Origin: an uncultured Oscillospiraceae bacterium | GTDB lineage: Bacteria > Bacillota > Clostridia > Oscillospirales > Oscillospiraceae | NCBI GenBank assembly: GCA_947585425.1 | Contig: CANPWZ010000004.1 | Coordinates: 58,828-122,827, forward strand | Reading direction: 5' to 3' | DNA length: 64,000 nucleotides | In this document: positions 50,867 through 58,940 of the stretch, one piece after another | Layout: each line of letters starts with the position of its first letter | How positions within the stretch are numbered: the first letter of the stretch is position 1 | The notes under the pieces: model-generated | The model's database searches: none | The model's input: the letters and a program-made list of their open reading frames with translations, nothing else | What the model was told of the DNA's origin: nothing | Made by a program: the position numbers and the translations under genes

Positions 50867-51029
50867 AACTGTCAACGCGGCTCTGGCCCAGGGCCCGCGC
50901 GCTTTTTGCCGGAAACGCGGCAGATCTCGTTTATTATACTCTTACAGACGCCGAAACGCAATAGAAACTGGAACATCCCGCCTCTTGACGGGCTGGTTTT
51001 ATGTTTTTACGAACCTGGAGGAATGGAAC

Positions 51030-52067
51030 ATGAAAAAGTTACTGGCGTGGACCCTGGCGGCATGTATGCTGCTGTGTCTGCTGGCCGGCTGCGGCGGCCC
51101 CGCCGCCGGCGGGAGCCAGCCGCCTGAGCAGTCCGCCGCCCCCACCGATCCCCCCATCGATGAGTCTCAGCCCCCGGAGGAGCCGGCCGGGGTGGACACT
51201 GTGATCCTCAAGGAGCAGGACGACAGCATGATCAACACCTACACCCTGCTGGCCGTGAACCCGGACGCCCCCTTCACCGACGAGGACGGAAACCCGGTGT
51301 CCGATGTGGCGGTCAACACCGCCGGGGCCGAGGCCCTGATCCAGTGGATGCTCTCCGAGGGGTTGGACATGGCGGTGCAGTACGGCCAGGCGGAGTACGG
51401 CGACAGCCTGTTCTATCTGCTGGACGGCGCCCCCCGGTATGAGGGGGAGATCGCCGCCGCCGCCGATGAGACCAGGACCATCCGCCTGTCCACCACCACC
51501 TCGGTCAACGACTCCGGCCTGCTGGGGGCCATCCTGCCCGCCTTTGAGCGGGAATACGGCTACACCGTGGAGGTCCAGTCCGCCGGCACCGGCAAGGCCA
51601 TCGCCGCCGCCAAGTACGGCAACGCCGACCTGATCCTGGTCCACGCCAAGAGCCAGGAGGAGCAGTTCGTGGCCGACGGGTTCTCCTACGTGCTGGACGG
51701 CTTTCAGTCCGAGCGGCTCAGCTTCCTCTATAACTACTTCGTCCTCTGCGGCCCCTCCGACGATCCCGCCGGCGTGAAGGATATGGACAGCGTGCTGGAC
51801 GCCTTCGCCGCCATCGCCGGGGGCAAGTATCCCTTCATCTCCCGGGGCGACGGCTCCGGCACCCACACCAAGGAGCTGGCCCTGTGGCCGGAGGAGCTGG
51901 GCATCACCGCCGAGGCGGAGAGCTTCGAGGGCTACACCGACTGGTACACCTCCGCCAACGCGGGCATGGGCGCCTGCCTGGTCATGGCCGAGGAGACCCA
52001 CGCCTACATCCTCACCGACAAGGCCACCTTCTTGACCTTCCAGGCCAACGGTGGTATCATGGGGTAG
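51030..52067 (+). CDS. tupA: Tungstate-binding lipoprotein TupA, circularly permuted
   Basis: 345 residues from ATG 51030, with GGAGG upstream. Lipobox LLAGC, then a Pro/Glu/Ser linker. Family residues for oxyanion binding are in STTTSVNDSGLL (154-165), with SAGTGKAI and SRGDGSGTH further on. The order is unusual: residues 55-135 (VILKEQDDSMINTYTLLAVN ... ALIQWMLSEG ... LFYL) match the part that normally ends TupA, and the protein instead stops at AYILTDKATFLTF, where ordinary TupA would continue into it. It would bind tungstate outside the cell for TupBC. Confidence 0.87.
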   Translation: MKKLLAWTLAACMLLCLLAGCGGPAAGGSQPPEQSAAPTDPPIDESQPPEEPAGVDTVILKEQDDSMINTYTLLAVNPDAPFTDEDGNPVSDVAVNTAGAEALIQWMLSEGLDMAVQYGQAEYGDSLFYLLDGAPRYEGEIAAAADETRTIRLSTTTSVNDSGLLGAILPAFEREYGYTVEVQSAGTGKAIAAAKYGNADLILVHAKSQEEQFVADGFSYVLDGFQSERLSFLYNYFVLCGPSDDPAGVKDMDSVLDAFAAIAGGKYPFISRGDGSGTHTKELALWPEELGITAEAESFEGYTDWYTSANAGMGACLVMAEETHAYILTDKATFLTFQANGGIMG

Positions 52068-52136
52068 TAAGAGACAAAAAGCGGCAAAGGCCGGGGGAGA
52101 GCGCCGCTCTTCCCCGGCTCTTTTTCAGGAGGGCCT

Positions 52137-52823
52137 ATGTGGACGGCATTTCGAAAAGCCCTGGCGCTGATCCTCAGCGGGGATCGGGAGCTGGGCAATA
52201 TCCTGCTGGTGACGGCCCGGATGAGCCTGTCCAGCTCCCTCATCGCCCTGCTCATCGGCGTGCCCATCGGCCTGTGGCTGGGGTCGTGCCGGTTCCGGGG
52301 GCGGCAGGCGCTGGTGGTGGTCAACCGCACCCTCATGGGGATGCCCCCGGTGGTCTGCGGCCTGCTGCTATATATGCTGTTCTCCGGCGTCGGGCCCTTC
52401 GGGAGACTGAGGCTGCTGTTCACCGTGGAGATCATGATCCTGGCCCAGGTGCTGCTCATCACCCCCCTGGTGGCGGGGAGCCTGGAGACCTACGTCTCCG
52501 GCATTGCCCAGCCGGTGCGGGAGACCGCAAAGGGGCTGGGCCTGGGGGCGGGAAAGACCTTCCTGCTGCTGGCCAACGAGTGCGTCTACCCCATCTTCTC
52601 CACCTACCTGCTGGCCTTCGCCCGGGCCATCGCGGAGGTGGGGGCGGTGTCCATGGTGGGGGGCGCCATCGCCTGGAAGACCAACGTGATGACCACCGCC
52701 ATCATGCAGTACACCAACCGGGGGGACTTCTCCCTGGGTATCGCCCTGGGGCTGATCCTCATGGCCGTCTCCCTGCTGGTGAACATCCTGGTGTCCCTGC
52801 TGCAAAGGAGGCTGAGCCGGTGA
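52137..52823 (+). CDS. tupB: Tungstate ABC transporter permease TupB
   Basis: 228 residues with five or six membrane helices and the oxyanion permease EAA-like loop, here VRETAKGLGLGAGKTFLLLANE, followed by AFARAIAEVGAVSMVGGAI as in TupB/ModB. Its start has AGGAGG nearby. The stop overlaps the ATPase start (GTGA). Confidence 0.93.
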   Translation: MWTAFRKALALILSGDRELGNILLVTARMSLSSSLIALLIGVPIGLWLGSCRFRGRQALVVVNRTLMGMPPVVCGLLLYMLFSGVGPFGRLRLLFTVEIMILAQVLLITPLVAGSLETYVSGIAQPVRETAKGLGLGAGKTFLLLANECVYPIFSTYLLAFARAIAEVGAVSMVGGAIAWKTNVMTTAIMQYTNRGDFSLGIALGLILMAVSLLVNILVSLLQRRLSR

Positions 52824-53479
52824 GAACGGAAGCCTGCGCCAAGACCTTCGGCGGCCGGACGGTGCTGAGCCTCCCGGCCATCGAGCTGGCCCCGGGCCGG
52901 ATCTGCGCCGTGGTGGGGGCCAACGGCAGCGGAAAGTCCACCTTCGCCCGGCTGCTGGCCGGCGTGATCCCCCCCGACGGCGGCGGGGCCGTCCTTCCCC
53001 CGCGGGCGGAGGTCCGATATATGCCCCAGAAAAGCTACCCCTTCCGCCTGTCCACCCGGGCCAACATCCTGCTCTCCGGCGGCGGGGAGGAGCGGGCGGA
53101 GGCGCTGATGGAGGCCCTCCAGATCGGCCGTCTGGCCCGCCGGCGGGCTACCGGCCTCTCCGGCGGAGAGACGGCCAAAATGGCCCTGGCAAGGGTGCTG
53201 TCCCGGCCCTGCGGGCTGCTGATCCTGGACGAGCCCACGGCCTCCATGGACATGGAGGCCGCCATCCTGGCGGAGGGGCTGATCGAGACCTATTGCAAAG
53301 AGACCGGCTGCGCGGTGCTGCTCATCACCCACGACCTCCAGCAGGCCCGGCGCATGGCAGGGGACGCCCTGTTCCTCTACCAGGGGCGGCTGTGGGAACA
53401 GGGCCCGGCGGAGCGGGTGCTCTTTGCCCCGGAAAGGCCGGAGACCCGGCGGTTTCTGGAGTTCTACGGCGGCGCGTGA
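52820..53479 (+). CDS. tupC: Tungstate ABC transporter ATPase TupC
   Basis: 219 residues from GTG 52820, with AAAGGAGG upstream. Walker A GANGSGKST, Q loop YMPQKSYPF, signature LSGGE, Walker B LLILDEPTASMD, switch histidine in ITHDLQQA. Short form without the C-terminal regulatory domain of ModC, as usual for TupC. It powers uptake of tungstate captured by TupA. Confidence 0.93.
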   Translation: MRTEACAKTFGGRTVLSLPAIELAPGRICAVVGANGSGKSTFARLLAGVIPPDGGGAVLPPRAEVRYMPQKSYPFRLSTRANILLSGGGEERAEALMEALQIGRLARRRATGLSGGETAKMALARVLSRPCGLLILDEPTASMDMEAAILAEGLIETYCKETGCAVLLITHDLQQARRMAGDALFLYQGRLWEQGPAERVLFAPERPETRRFLEFYGGA

Positions 53480-53492
53480 CGGAACATCACAC

Positions 53493-53525
53493 AAAAGAGC
53501 GGCGGGGTGCTCCCGCCGCTCTTTT
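53493..53525. terminator. Bidirectional terminator between tupC and mogA
   Basis: AAAAGAGCGGCGGG pairs with its complement around GTGCT; serves convergent operons. Confidence 0.95.
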
Positions 53526-54424
53526 CAATACAGCTCTGTCTCGGACACGCATTCGCCCTTGATCTTTCCCACCAGGAATTGGAGGGCGTCCACCGCGTGG
53601 GGGCGGATGTCCCCGCCCACCAGCACGAGCATGATGTCGTCGCCCACCTTCAGCTCGCCCTCGTTGAGCCAGACCTTGACGTAATGGACGCCCTCCATCT
53701 GATAGGTATCCCGGACGGCGGCGTCCACTTTCTCCCGGTCACAGGAGAACACCATCCCCCGCACCGGGGCCGCGCCGGCGTCGCCCTCCCGCACCGCCGA
53801 CCGGGCGGTGGATCGGACCACGCCGTTGTGGGTCAGGTACATGCCGATCTTCCCCGCGTCGGGGGAGGCCTTGGCCTCCCGCAGCCACTGATCCAGAGAG
53901 GGCGTCTGTTCGCGGCGGTGAGGATGGGGCTCCGAGGCACAGTCCGCCGAGCCGTCGGACAGCAGCATGTCCACGCCGTGGCCAATGGGGTCCAGCACCG
54001 CCAGCAGGTTCTCCCGGGCGGCCTTTTCGCTGCCGGGGAGGTTGACGATCAGCGTCCGCCCACGGATGCCCGCCGCGCTCCGGGACAGGCACCCCCGGGA
54101 GGTGATCTTCATGCTCTCCGCCCGCATGGCCTCCGGGATGCCGGGGGTGGACCGCTCCACCACCGCCAGGGTGGCCTCCGGCGTCACGTCCCGGGGAGAG
54201 AAGCCGGTGCCGCCGGTGGTGAGGACCAGATCCACCTTCCGCTCGTCGGCGCAGCGGATGAGCTCCGCCCGGATCTGGTCCCCCTCGTCGGGCAGGACGG
54301 CGGTGTGGACCACCTCCCAGCCCGCCTCCTTCAGAATGGCGCGCAGGGCGGGGCCGCTGGTGTCCGTCCGCTCGCCCCGGGAACCTTTGTCGCTGATGGT
54401 AATGACCGCCGCGGTCCTGCTCAT
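53525..54424 (-). CDS. MogA-MoaE-like fusion protein
   Basis: 299 residues from ATG 54424, with GGAGGACGGG upstream. Residues 1-160 are MogA/MoaB (TISDKGSRGERTDTSGPAL, LTTGGTGFSPRDVTPEA), the enzyme that adenylates molybdopterin. After a short linker, residues of about 190-299 look like MoaE, the large subunit of molybdopterin synthase (HNGVVRSTAR, NEGELKVGDDIMLVLVGGDIRPHAVDALQFLVGKIKGE). The typical WKKE end is not present. The fusion would join dithiolene formation with adenylation of its product. Its start overlaps the moaC stop (ATGA). Confidence 0.82.
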   Translation of the reverse strand: MSRTAAVITISDKGSRGERTDTSGPALRAILKEAGWEVVHTAVLPDEGDQIRAELIRCADERKVDLVLTTGGTGFSPRDVTPEATLAVVERSTPGIPEAMRAESMKITSRGCLSRSAAGIRGRTLIVNLPGSEKAARENLLAVLDPIGHGVDMLLSDGSADCASEPHPHRREQTPSLDQWLREAKASPDAGKIGMYLTHNGVVRSTARSAVREGDAGAAPVRGMVFSCDREKVDAAVRDTYQMEGVHYVKVWLNEGELKVGDDIMLVLVGGDIRPHAVDALQFLVGKIKGECVSETELY

Positions 54425-54909
54425 GTTTTCCCGTCCTCCCTTCGGAAATCGCCGTGGACGCCGCCGGTCTTTTCCAGCAGCCGGACGTCGGTGATGGCGA
54501 TGTCCCTCTGTACCGCCTTGCACATATCGTAGACCGTCAGGGCGGCGGTGGACGCCGCCGTCAGGGCCTCCATCTCCACCCCGGTCCGTCCGTCGCAGGA
54601 GACGGAGGCCCGGATCTCCACGGAGCAGCGCGCCTCGTCCAGGGTCAGGTCCAGGTCGATGCCGTTGATCTGGACCGGGTGGCACATGGGGATCAGCTCC
54701 CAGGCGCGCTTGGCCCCCATGATCCCCGCGATCTGGGCGGCGGCCAGGACATCCCCCTTTTTCATCCCGCCGCCGCGGATGAGGTCAAAGGTGGTCCGAT
54801 CCACCAGCACCCGGGCCCCCGCCCTGGCGGTGCGGCGGGTGGGGGTTTTCTCCCCTACGTCTACCATCCTGGCCCGGCCCTGTTCATTGAAATGGGTGAA
54901 GTCCTCCAT
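54421..54909 (-). CDS. moaC: Cyclic pyranopterin monophosphate synthase MoaC
   Basis: 162 residues. Family landmarks: FNEQGRARMVDVGEKTPTRRTA, GDVLAAAQIAGIMGAKRAWELIPMCHPVQI, and TGVEMEALTAASTAALTVYDMCKA. It converts the MoaA product into cyclic pyranopterin monophosphate. Start ATG 54909. First gene of a two-gene operon with the MogA-MoaE fusion. Confidence 0.96.
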   Translation of the reverse strand: MEDFTHFNEQGRARMVDVGEKTPTRRTARAGARVLVDRTTFDLIRGGGMKKGDVLAAAQIAGIMGAKRAWELIPMCHPVQINGIDLDLTLDEARCSVEIRASVSCDGRTGVEMEALTAASTAALTVYDMCKAVQRDIAITDVRLLEKTGGVHGDFRREDGKT

Positions 54910-55013
54910 ATCGTTCCCTCCCGCCTGGGGCTGTGATTTTTGATGTTTACAGTATACCGGCGTTTCGGGATAAAGTCAACCGGCACACGGTTTGGAGGGC
55001 GCCTCGCTTTTCA

Positions 55014-55070
55014 TTGACAATCGTGCTGACCTGATGTATACTGTACTTGCCAAAAAATGTTTTGGCAAGT
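55014..55070 (+). promoter_or_regulatory. Promoter and start-site dyad before a membrane protein gene
   Basis: TTGACA, 17-bp spacer, TATACT (55014-55042). Right after the -10 box, an 11-bp perfect inverted repeat (ACTTGCCAAAA at 55045-55055 with its complement at 55060-55070) covers the transcription start: a candidate operator or 5' hairpin. Confidence 0.88.
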
Positions 55071-55099
55071 TGAAAAAAGAAAGAAGAGAGGTAAACGAT

Positions 55100-55606
55100 A
55101 TGTTGAATCTAATGCTCACCTCGGCGGCTCCTGACGCCGACGCGCTGCAACTCCTTGTCCAGCTCCTGCTGGGCTCCTTCCTGGCGCTTGGCGTGATCGG
55201 CATCATCTGGTATATCCTCCTGGTGATCGCCGACTGGCGCATCTTCACCAAAGCCGGTGAGCCCGGCTGGAAGAGCATCATCCCCGTGTACAACACCTAT
55301 GTCATGTACAAAATCGTCTGGAAGCCCGTCTTCTTCTGGGTGAACGTGATCGCGGCAGCGGCGGTGTTCATCGCCAACGCCTTCCTCGTGCCCGCGGGCA
55401 GCAGCAATGAGGTCAATCCTGTGGCGGCGATCGTGGTCTGCGTGGGGATGATCGTGTCGGCCGTGCTTTACATCATGCTTTGCAACAAGTTCTCCAAGGC
55501 CTTCGGCCACGGCGTCGGCTTCACCCTGGGCCTGATCTTCCTCAACCCCATCTTCCTGCTGATCCTGGGCCTGGGCGGCTCTCAGTATCAGGGCGCCGAC
55601 CGCTGA
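55100..55606 (+). CDS. DUF5684-like membrane protein
   Basis: 168 residues from ATG 55100, with AGAGAGG upstream. Four membrane helices. The loop ADWRIFTKAGEPGWKSIIPVYNTYVMYKIVW is typical of DUF5684 (small integral membrane proteins sometimes found with signal peptidases). Function unknown. It has a strong promoter of its own and is followed after 4 bp by a lipase-like gene, so the two are probably co-expressed. Confidence 0.8.
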   Translation: MLNLMLTSAAPDADALQLLVQLLLGSFLALGVIGIIWYILLVIADWRIFTKAGEPGWKSIIPVYNTYVMYKIVWKPVFFWVNVIAAAAVFIANAFLVPAGSSNEVNPVAAIVVCVGMIVSAVLYIMLCNKFSKAFGHGVGFTLGLIFLNPIFLLILGLGGSQYQGADR

Positions 55607-55610
55607 GCCC

Positions 55611-56594
55611 ATGCCCGCGATCCACGACCTGCTGATCCGGGAGGACGGCTACGCCCAGTCCATGGAGACCGTCGTCAGGCCCTTCTTGGACGGACGCCGG
55701 ACCGAGCTGTGGCCGGAGCGCCTGCCGGGGAAAAAGATCCATCTCATGCGCTACCGGGCGGATGATCCCAAAGCCGTGGTGGTATTCTCCCACGGCTTTA
55801 CCGAGGCGGAGGAGAAGTACGCCGAGCTGATCTACTACTTCCTGAACATGGGGTACGCCGTGTACTTCCCGGAGCATTGCGGCCACGGGTACAGCTACCG
55901 CATGACCGACGACGACTCCCTGGTCCACATCGACAGCTTCGACACCTACATCCAGGACCTGCGCTTTGTCTCCCATCTGGCAAAGACCGAGAATCCCGGC
56001 CTGCCCCTGTACCTGTTCGCCCACTCCATGGGGGGCGGCGTCGGGGCCGCCGCCGCGGCCCGGGAGCCAAAGCTCTACGACAAGGTGCTGCTCCACTCCC
56101 CCATGATCCGGCCCCTCACCGCCGGCATCCCCTGGGGGGTGACCAAGGTCATCGTGGCCCTCGCCACGGCGGTGGGGATGGGGAGGCATTACATCTTCGG
56201 CAGCAAACCCTACGGCGGGATCGAGGACTTTGACACCAGCTGCGCCATGTCCCGCCCCCGGTTCGACTGGTACCAGAGGAAGCGGGCGGACGATCCCCGT
56301 CTCCAGACCAGCGCCGGCTCTCTGAACTGGCTCAAGGGGACCATGAAGCTGAACCGAGAGCTGATGGAGGAGGACTGGCAGACGATCGAGGCCCCGGTGC
56401 TGCTGCTCCAGGCGGAAAAGGAAAACATGGTGTCCACCGAAGAGCAGGAGCGCTTCGTGGAAAAGCTGAAACAGTCGGGCAAGGCCCCGGTGGAGTTCGC
56501 CGTCATCCAAAACGCCAAGCATGAGATCTTCAACAGCACCGACGATGTGCTGGAGCCCTACCTGGAAAAGGTGTTCGCCTTTTTCGGAGCGTGA
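55611..56594 (+). CDS. Alpha/beta hydrolase, monoacylglycerol lipase-like
   Basis: 327 residues. Serine hydrolase fold with oxyanion segment FSHGFTEAEEKY, nucleophile elbow AHSMGGG, an acid near LLLQAEKENMVS and the catalytic histidine in NAKHEIF. This is the Hydrolase_4/S33 class that includes monoacylglycerol lipases and lysophospholipases. No signal peptide, so cytoplasmic. Co-transcribed with the preceding membrane protein. Substrate is likely an acyl ester; the exact one is unknown. Confidence 0.88.
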   Translation: MPAIHDLLIREDGYAQSMETVVRPFLDGRRTELWPERLPGKKIHLMRYRADDPKAVVVFSHGFTEAEEKYAELIYYFLNMGYAVYFPEHCGHGYSYRMTDDDSLVHIDSFDTYIQDLRFVSHLAKTENPGLPLYLFAHSMGGGVGAAAAAREPKLYDKVLLHSPMIRPLTAGIPWGVTKVIVALATAVGMGRHYIFGSKPYGGIEDFDTSCAMSRPRFDWYQRKRADDPRLQTSAGSLNWLKGTMKLNRELMEEDWQTIEAPVLLLQAEKENMVSTEEQERFVEKLKQSGKAPVEFAVIQNAKHEIFNSTDDVLEPYLEKVFAFFGA

Positions 56595-56673
56595 CCCTGC
56601 CAATGGGAGAAGCACCCTTCACGGTCCCGTTTTTGCGCGGCGTCAGCCTGCGGCGGGGTTTTCGATTAACAAC

Positions 56674-56713
56674 AAAGGAGCGCCCAGCTCTGTGTGAGCC
56701 GGGCGCTCCTTTT
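56674..56713. terminator. Bidirectional terminator between hydrolase and glgA
   Basis: AAAGGAGCGCCC pairs with GGGCGCTCCTTTT around a 15-nt loop. Confidence 0.88.
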
Positions 56714-56750
56714 GGCGCCGGGAGATTTGGCCGTGCCGGGTCCTTCCCTG

Positions 56751-58601
56751 TCACCAGGTCAGTTCCAGATACAGATCCCTGTACTGCTCCGCGGAGCGGT
56801 CCCAGGAGACGTCCTTGTCCATATCCCGCTGGACCATCTCGTCCCAGCACCAGCGGTTGGTGAAATACAGGGTCTTGGCCCGGTTGACGGCGTCCAGCAG
56901 CAGGCCGGCGTCGTACCGGTCGAAGGTGAAGCCGTTGCCCGTGTTGGCAAACTGGTTGTAGGGCTCCACCGTGTCCTTCAGCCCGCCGGTCTCCCGGACG
57001 ATGGGGATGGTGCCGTAGCGCATGGCGTTGAGCTGGGTCAGGCCGCAGGGCTCGAACCGGGAGGGGACCAGCAGGGCGTCCGCGCCCGCGTAGATCCGGT
57101 GGGCCCTCCCCTCATCGTACATGATGCTGGAGGACACGCTGCCCTTGCAGGCGTTCTCGTAATAGCGGAAAGAGTCCTCGTACACCCTGTCGCCGGTGCC
57201 CAGCACCACGATCTGGGTGTTCCCGTCCACCATCTCGGGGATGATGGCGTTGACCAGATCCAGCCCCTTCTGGTCGGTGAGCCGGGAGATGAGGCCGATG
57301 ACGAATTTCCCGTCGTCCTGCTCCAGGCCCAGCTCCTCCTGGAGGGCCCGCTTGTTCTCCTTCTTCCGGTCCAGCACGTTGGTGATGTCGTAGTTGACGA
57401 ACAGGCTCTTGTCCGTCCAGGGGTTCCACATATCACAGTCGATGCCGTTGACGATCCCCCGCAGCTTGCCGGCGTGATACCGCAGATGGGCGTCCAGCGT
57501 CTCGCCGTATTCCGGGGTCTGGATCTCCCAGGCGTAGGTGGGGCTCACGGTGGTGATGGCGTTGGAATAGGCCAGTCCGCCCTTGAGCATATTGGCGTCC
57601 ACCCAGTTGGTGGTGAGGGCGTCCTTGTTGAACACATAATCCGGCAGGCCGGACCAGTATTTGATGTGAGGGATGCTGTAAATGCCCTGGAACTTCAGGT
57701 TGTGGATGGTGAGGATGGTCTTTGCGGAGGCCAGCTTCGTCTCCGCGAACAGGGTGCGCAGGTACACGGGGACCAGAGCCGCCTGCCAGTCGTGGCAGTG
57801 GATGATGTTGGGGATCCAGTCCAGATAGTTCAGCGCCGCCAGCGCCGCCTTGGCGAAGTAGCAGAACTTGGGAATATCGTCCACCAGATTGGTGTAGGGG
57901 CTGCCCCAGCTGAAGAACTCCTCGTTGTCGATGAAGTCGTAGACCACCCCGTCCCAGACGTACTCCATGATGCCCACATAGTAGGACCTGCCGTCGGCGC
58001 AGAGATCCATCTCAAAGGCGCCCCGGTAGACCATCTTCTCCTGATACTCCCAGGGGATGCACTTGTAGCGGGGAAGGATGACCTTCACATCGCAGTTCTG
58101 CCTGACCAGGGCCCTGGGGAGGGCGTACATCACGTCGCCCAGGCCGCCGGTCTTGACGAAGGGATAGCACTCCGAGCCGATAAAGGCCACGCTGCGCCGG
58201 GGGGTGGGATAGGCCGGCTCGGCCGGGGCCTCCTCCACGGCGGGGGCGGGGGCCTCCTCCACGGCGGGGACGAAAGGGGCCGCCTCTTCCGCGGCGGGAG
58301 CGGCGGGAGTTTCCTCCACGGGCTCCGCGGGGGCGGCCTTGGGCTTCCGCGTCCTGGGCTTCTTCACGGGGGCGGGCTCCGTTTTTTCGGCTTTGGCCTG
58401 TTTGGGCTCCGCTTTTTTCTTCGCGGGGGCGGGCTTGGGCTTTTCAGCCTTGGCTTTTTTGGCGGGGGCGGCCTTTGCACTGGCCGGGGCCGCCTTTTTT
58501 GTTTCGGCCTGGGGGACGGCCTCGGCCTTGATCTCCTCGGCGGCCGCTTCCGGGACCGCTTTCTTCCTGTCCTCTGTCTTTCCTGCTTTGCTTGCTGACA
58601 T
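56751..58601 (-). CDS. glgA: Glycogen synthase with Ala/Lys/Pro-rich N-terminal extension
   Basis: 616 residues from ATG 58601, with GGAGGTG upstream. Residues 1-135 are low complexity: a basic AKP-rich part (about 30-90, histone H1-like) and an acidic Ala/Pro/Glu part (about 90-130). From 136 it is a normal GT5 glycogen synthase: FIGSECYPFVKTGGLGDV (KTGGLGD at 150-156, ADP-glucose binding), HCHDWQAALVPVYL, and RFEPCGLTQLNAMRYGT near the end. It extends alpha-1,4-glucan from ADP-glucose. The extension is unusual for GlgA and could bind polymer or nucleic acid. No other glycogen genes are adjacent. Confidence 0.93.
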   Translation of the reverse strand: MSASKAGKTEDRKKAVPEAAAEEIKAEAVPQAETKKAAPASAKAAPAKKAKAEKPKPAPAKKKAEPKQAKAEKTEPAPVKKPRTRKPKAAPAEPVEETPAAPAAEEAAPFVPAVEEAPAPAVEEAPAEPAYPTPRRSVAFIGSECYPFVKTGGLGDVMYALPRALVRQNCDVKVILPRYKCIPWEYQEKMVYRGAFEMDLCADGRSYYVGIMEYVWDGVVYDFIDNEEFFSWGSPYTNLVDDIPKFCYFAKAALAALNYLDWIPNIIHCHDWQAALVPVYLRTLFAETKLASAKTILTIHNLKFQGIYSIPHIKYWSGLPDYVFNKDALTTNWVDANMLKGGLAYSNAITTVSPTYAWEIQTPEYGETLDAHLRYHAGKLRGIVNGIDCDMWNPWTDKSLFVNYDITNVLDRKKENKRALQEELGLEQDDGKFVIGLISRLTDQKGLDLVNAIIPEMVDGNTQIVVLGTGDRVYEDSFRYYENACKGSVSSSIMYDEGRAHRIYAGADALLVPSRFEPCGLTQLNAMRYGTIPIVRETGGLKDTVEPYNQFANTGNGFTFDRYDAGLLLDAVNRAKTLYFTNRWCWDEMVQRDMDKDVSWDRSAEQYRDLYLELTW

Positions 58602-58767
58602 AATGGCACCTCCATAATCAATCTTTTGTATCGCCACGCGTAAGGTCGCAGACCCCCGGTCCTCTTTGACGGTTTCATCAGGGTAAAACAGCCTCTCCCC
58701 TTATTCTACCACACTTCCGTTCGGAATACAAGTTTTGGACACGATCCTGCCGATCCCCTCCCGGCAT

Positions 58768-58809
58768 AAAAAACGAGCGTCCATAGGTGAGATCCCCTAT
58801 GGACACTCG
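58768..58809 (-). terminator. Terminator of tRNA-Leu(CAA)
   Basis: A 13-position stem (CGAGTGTCCATAG with CTATGGACGCTCG, one mismatch) followed on the minus strand by TTTTTT. Confidence 0.92.
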
Positions 58810-58812
58810 ATG

Positions 58813-58897
58813 TGGTGCCGGTGGCCGGACTCGAACCGGCACGCCTCGCGGCACTTGATTTTGAGTCAAGCACGTCTACCAATTCCATCACACCGGC
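58813..58897 (-). tRNA. tRNA-Leu(CAA)
   Basis: 85 nt with CCA. Acceptor GCCGGTG/CACCGGC; anticodon arm CTTGA-CTCAAAA-TCAAG, anticodon CAA; long variable arm; T loop TTCGAGT. Reads UUG codons. Confidence 0.96.
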
Positions 58898-58940
58898 GAG
58901 CGCAAGGGAATTATACAACGGCTCCCGGCAAAAAGCAAGC

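Noticed and set aside
50838..51029. N-terminal extension of TupA upstream of 51030
   Set aside because: It would place 64 residues before a perfect lipoprotein signal and GGAGG site, and begins inside the tup promoter.
50867..51029. Molybdenum/tungsten cofactor riboswitch before tupA
   Set aside because: The position is attractive, but I could not match any part of the known Moco RNA consensus by eye. Left as a question for a covariance-model search.
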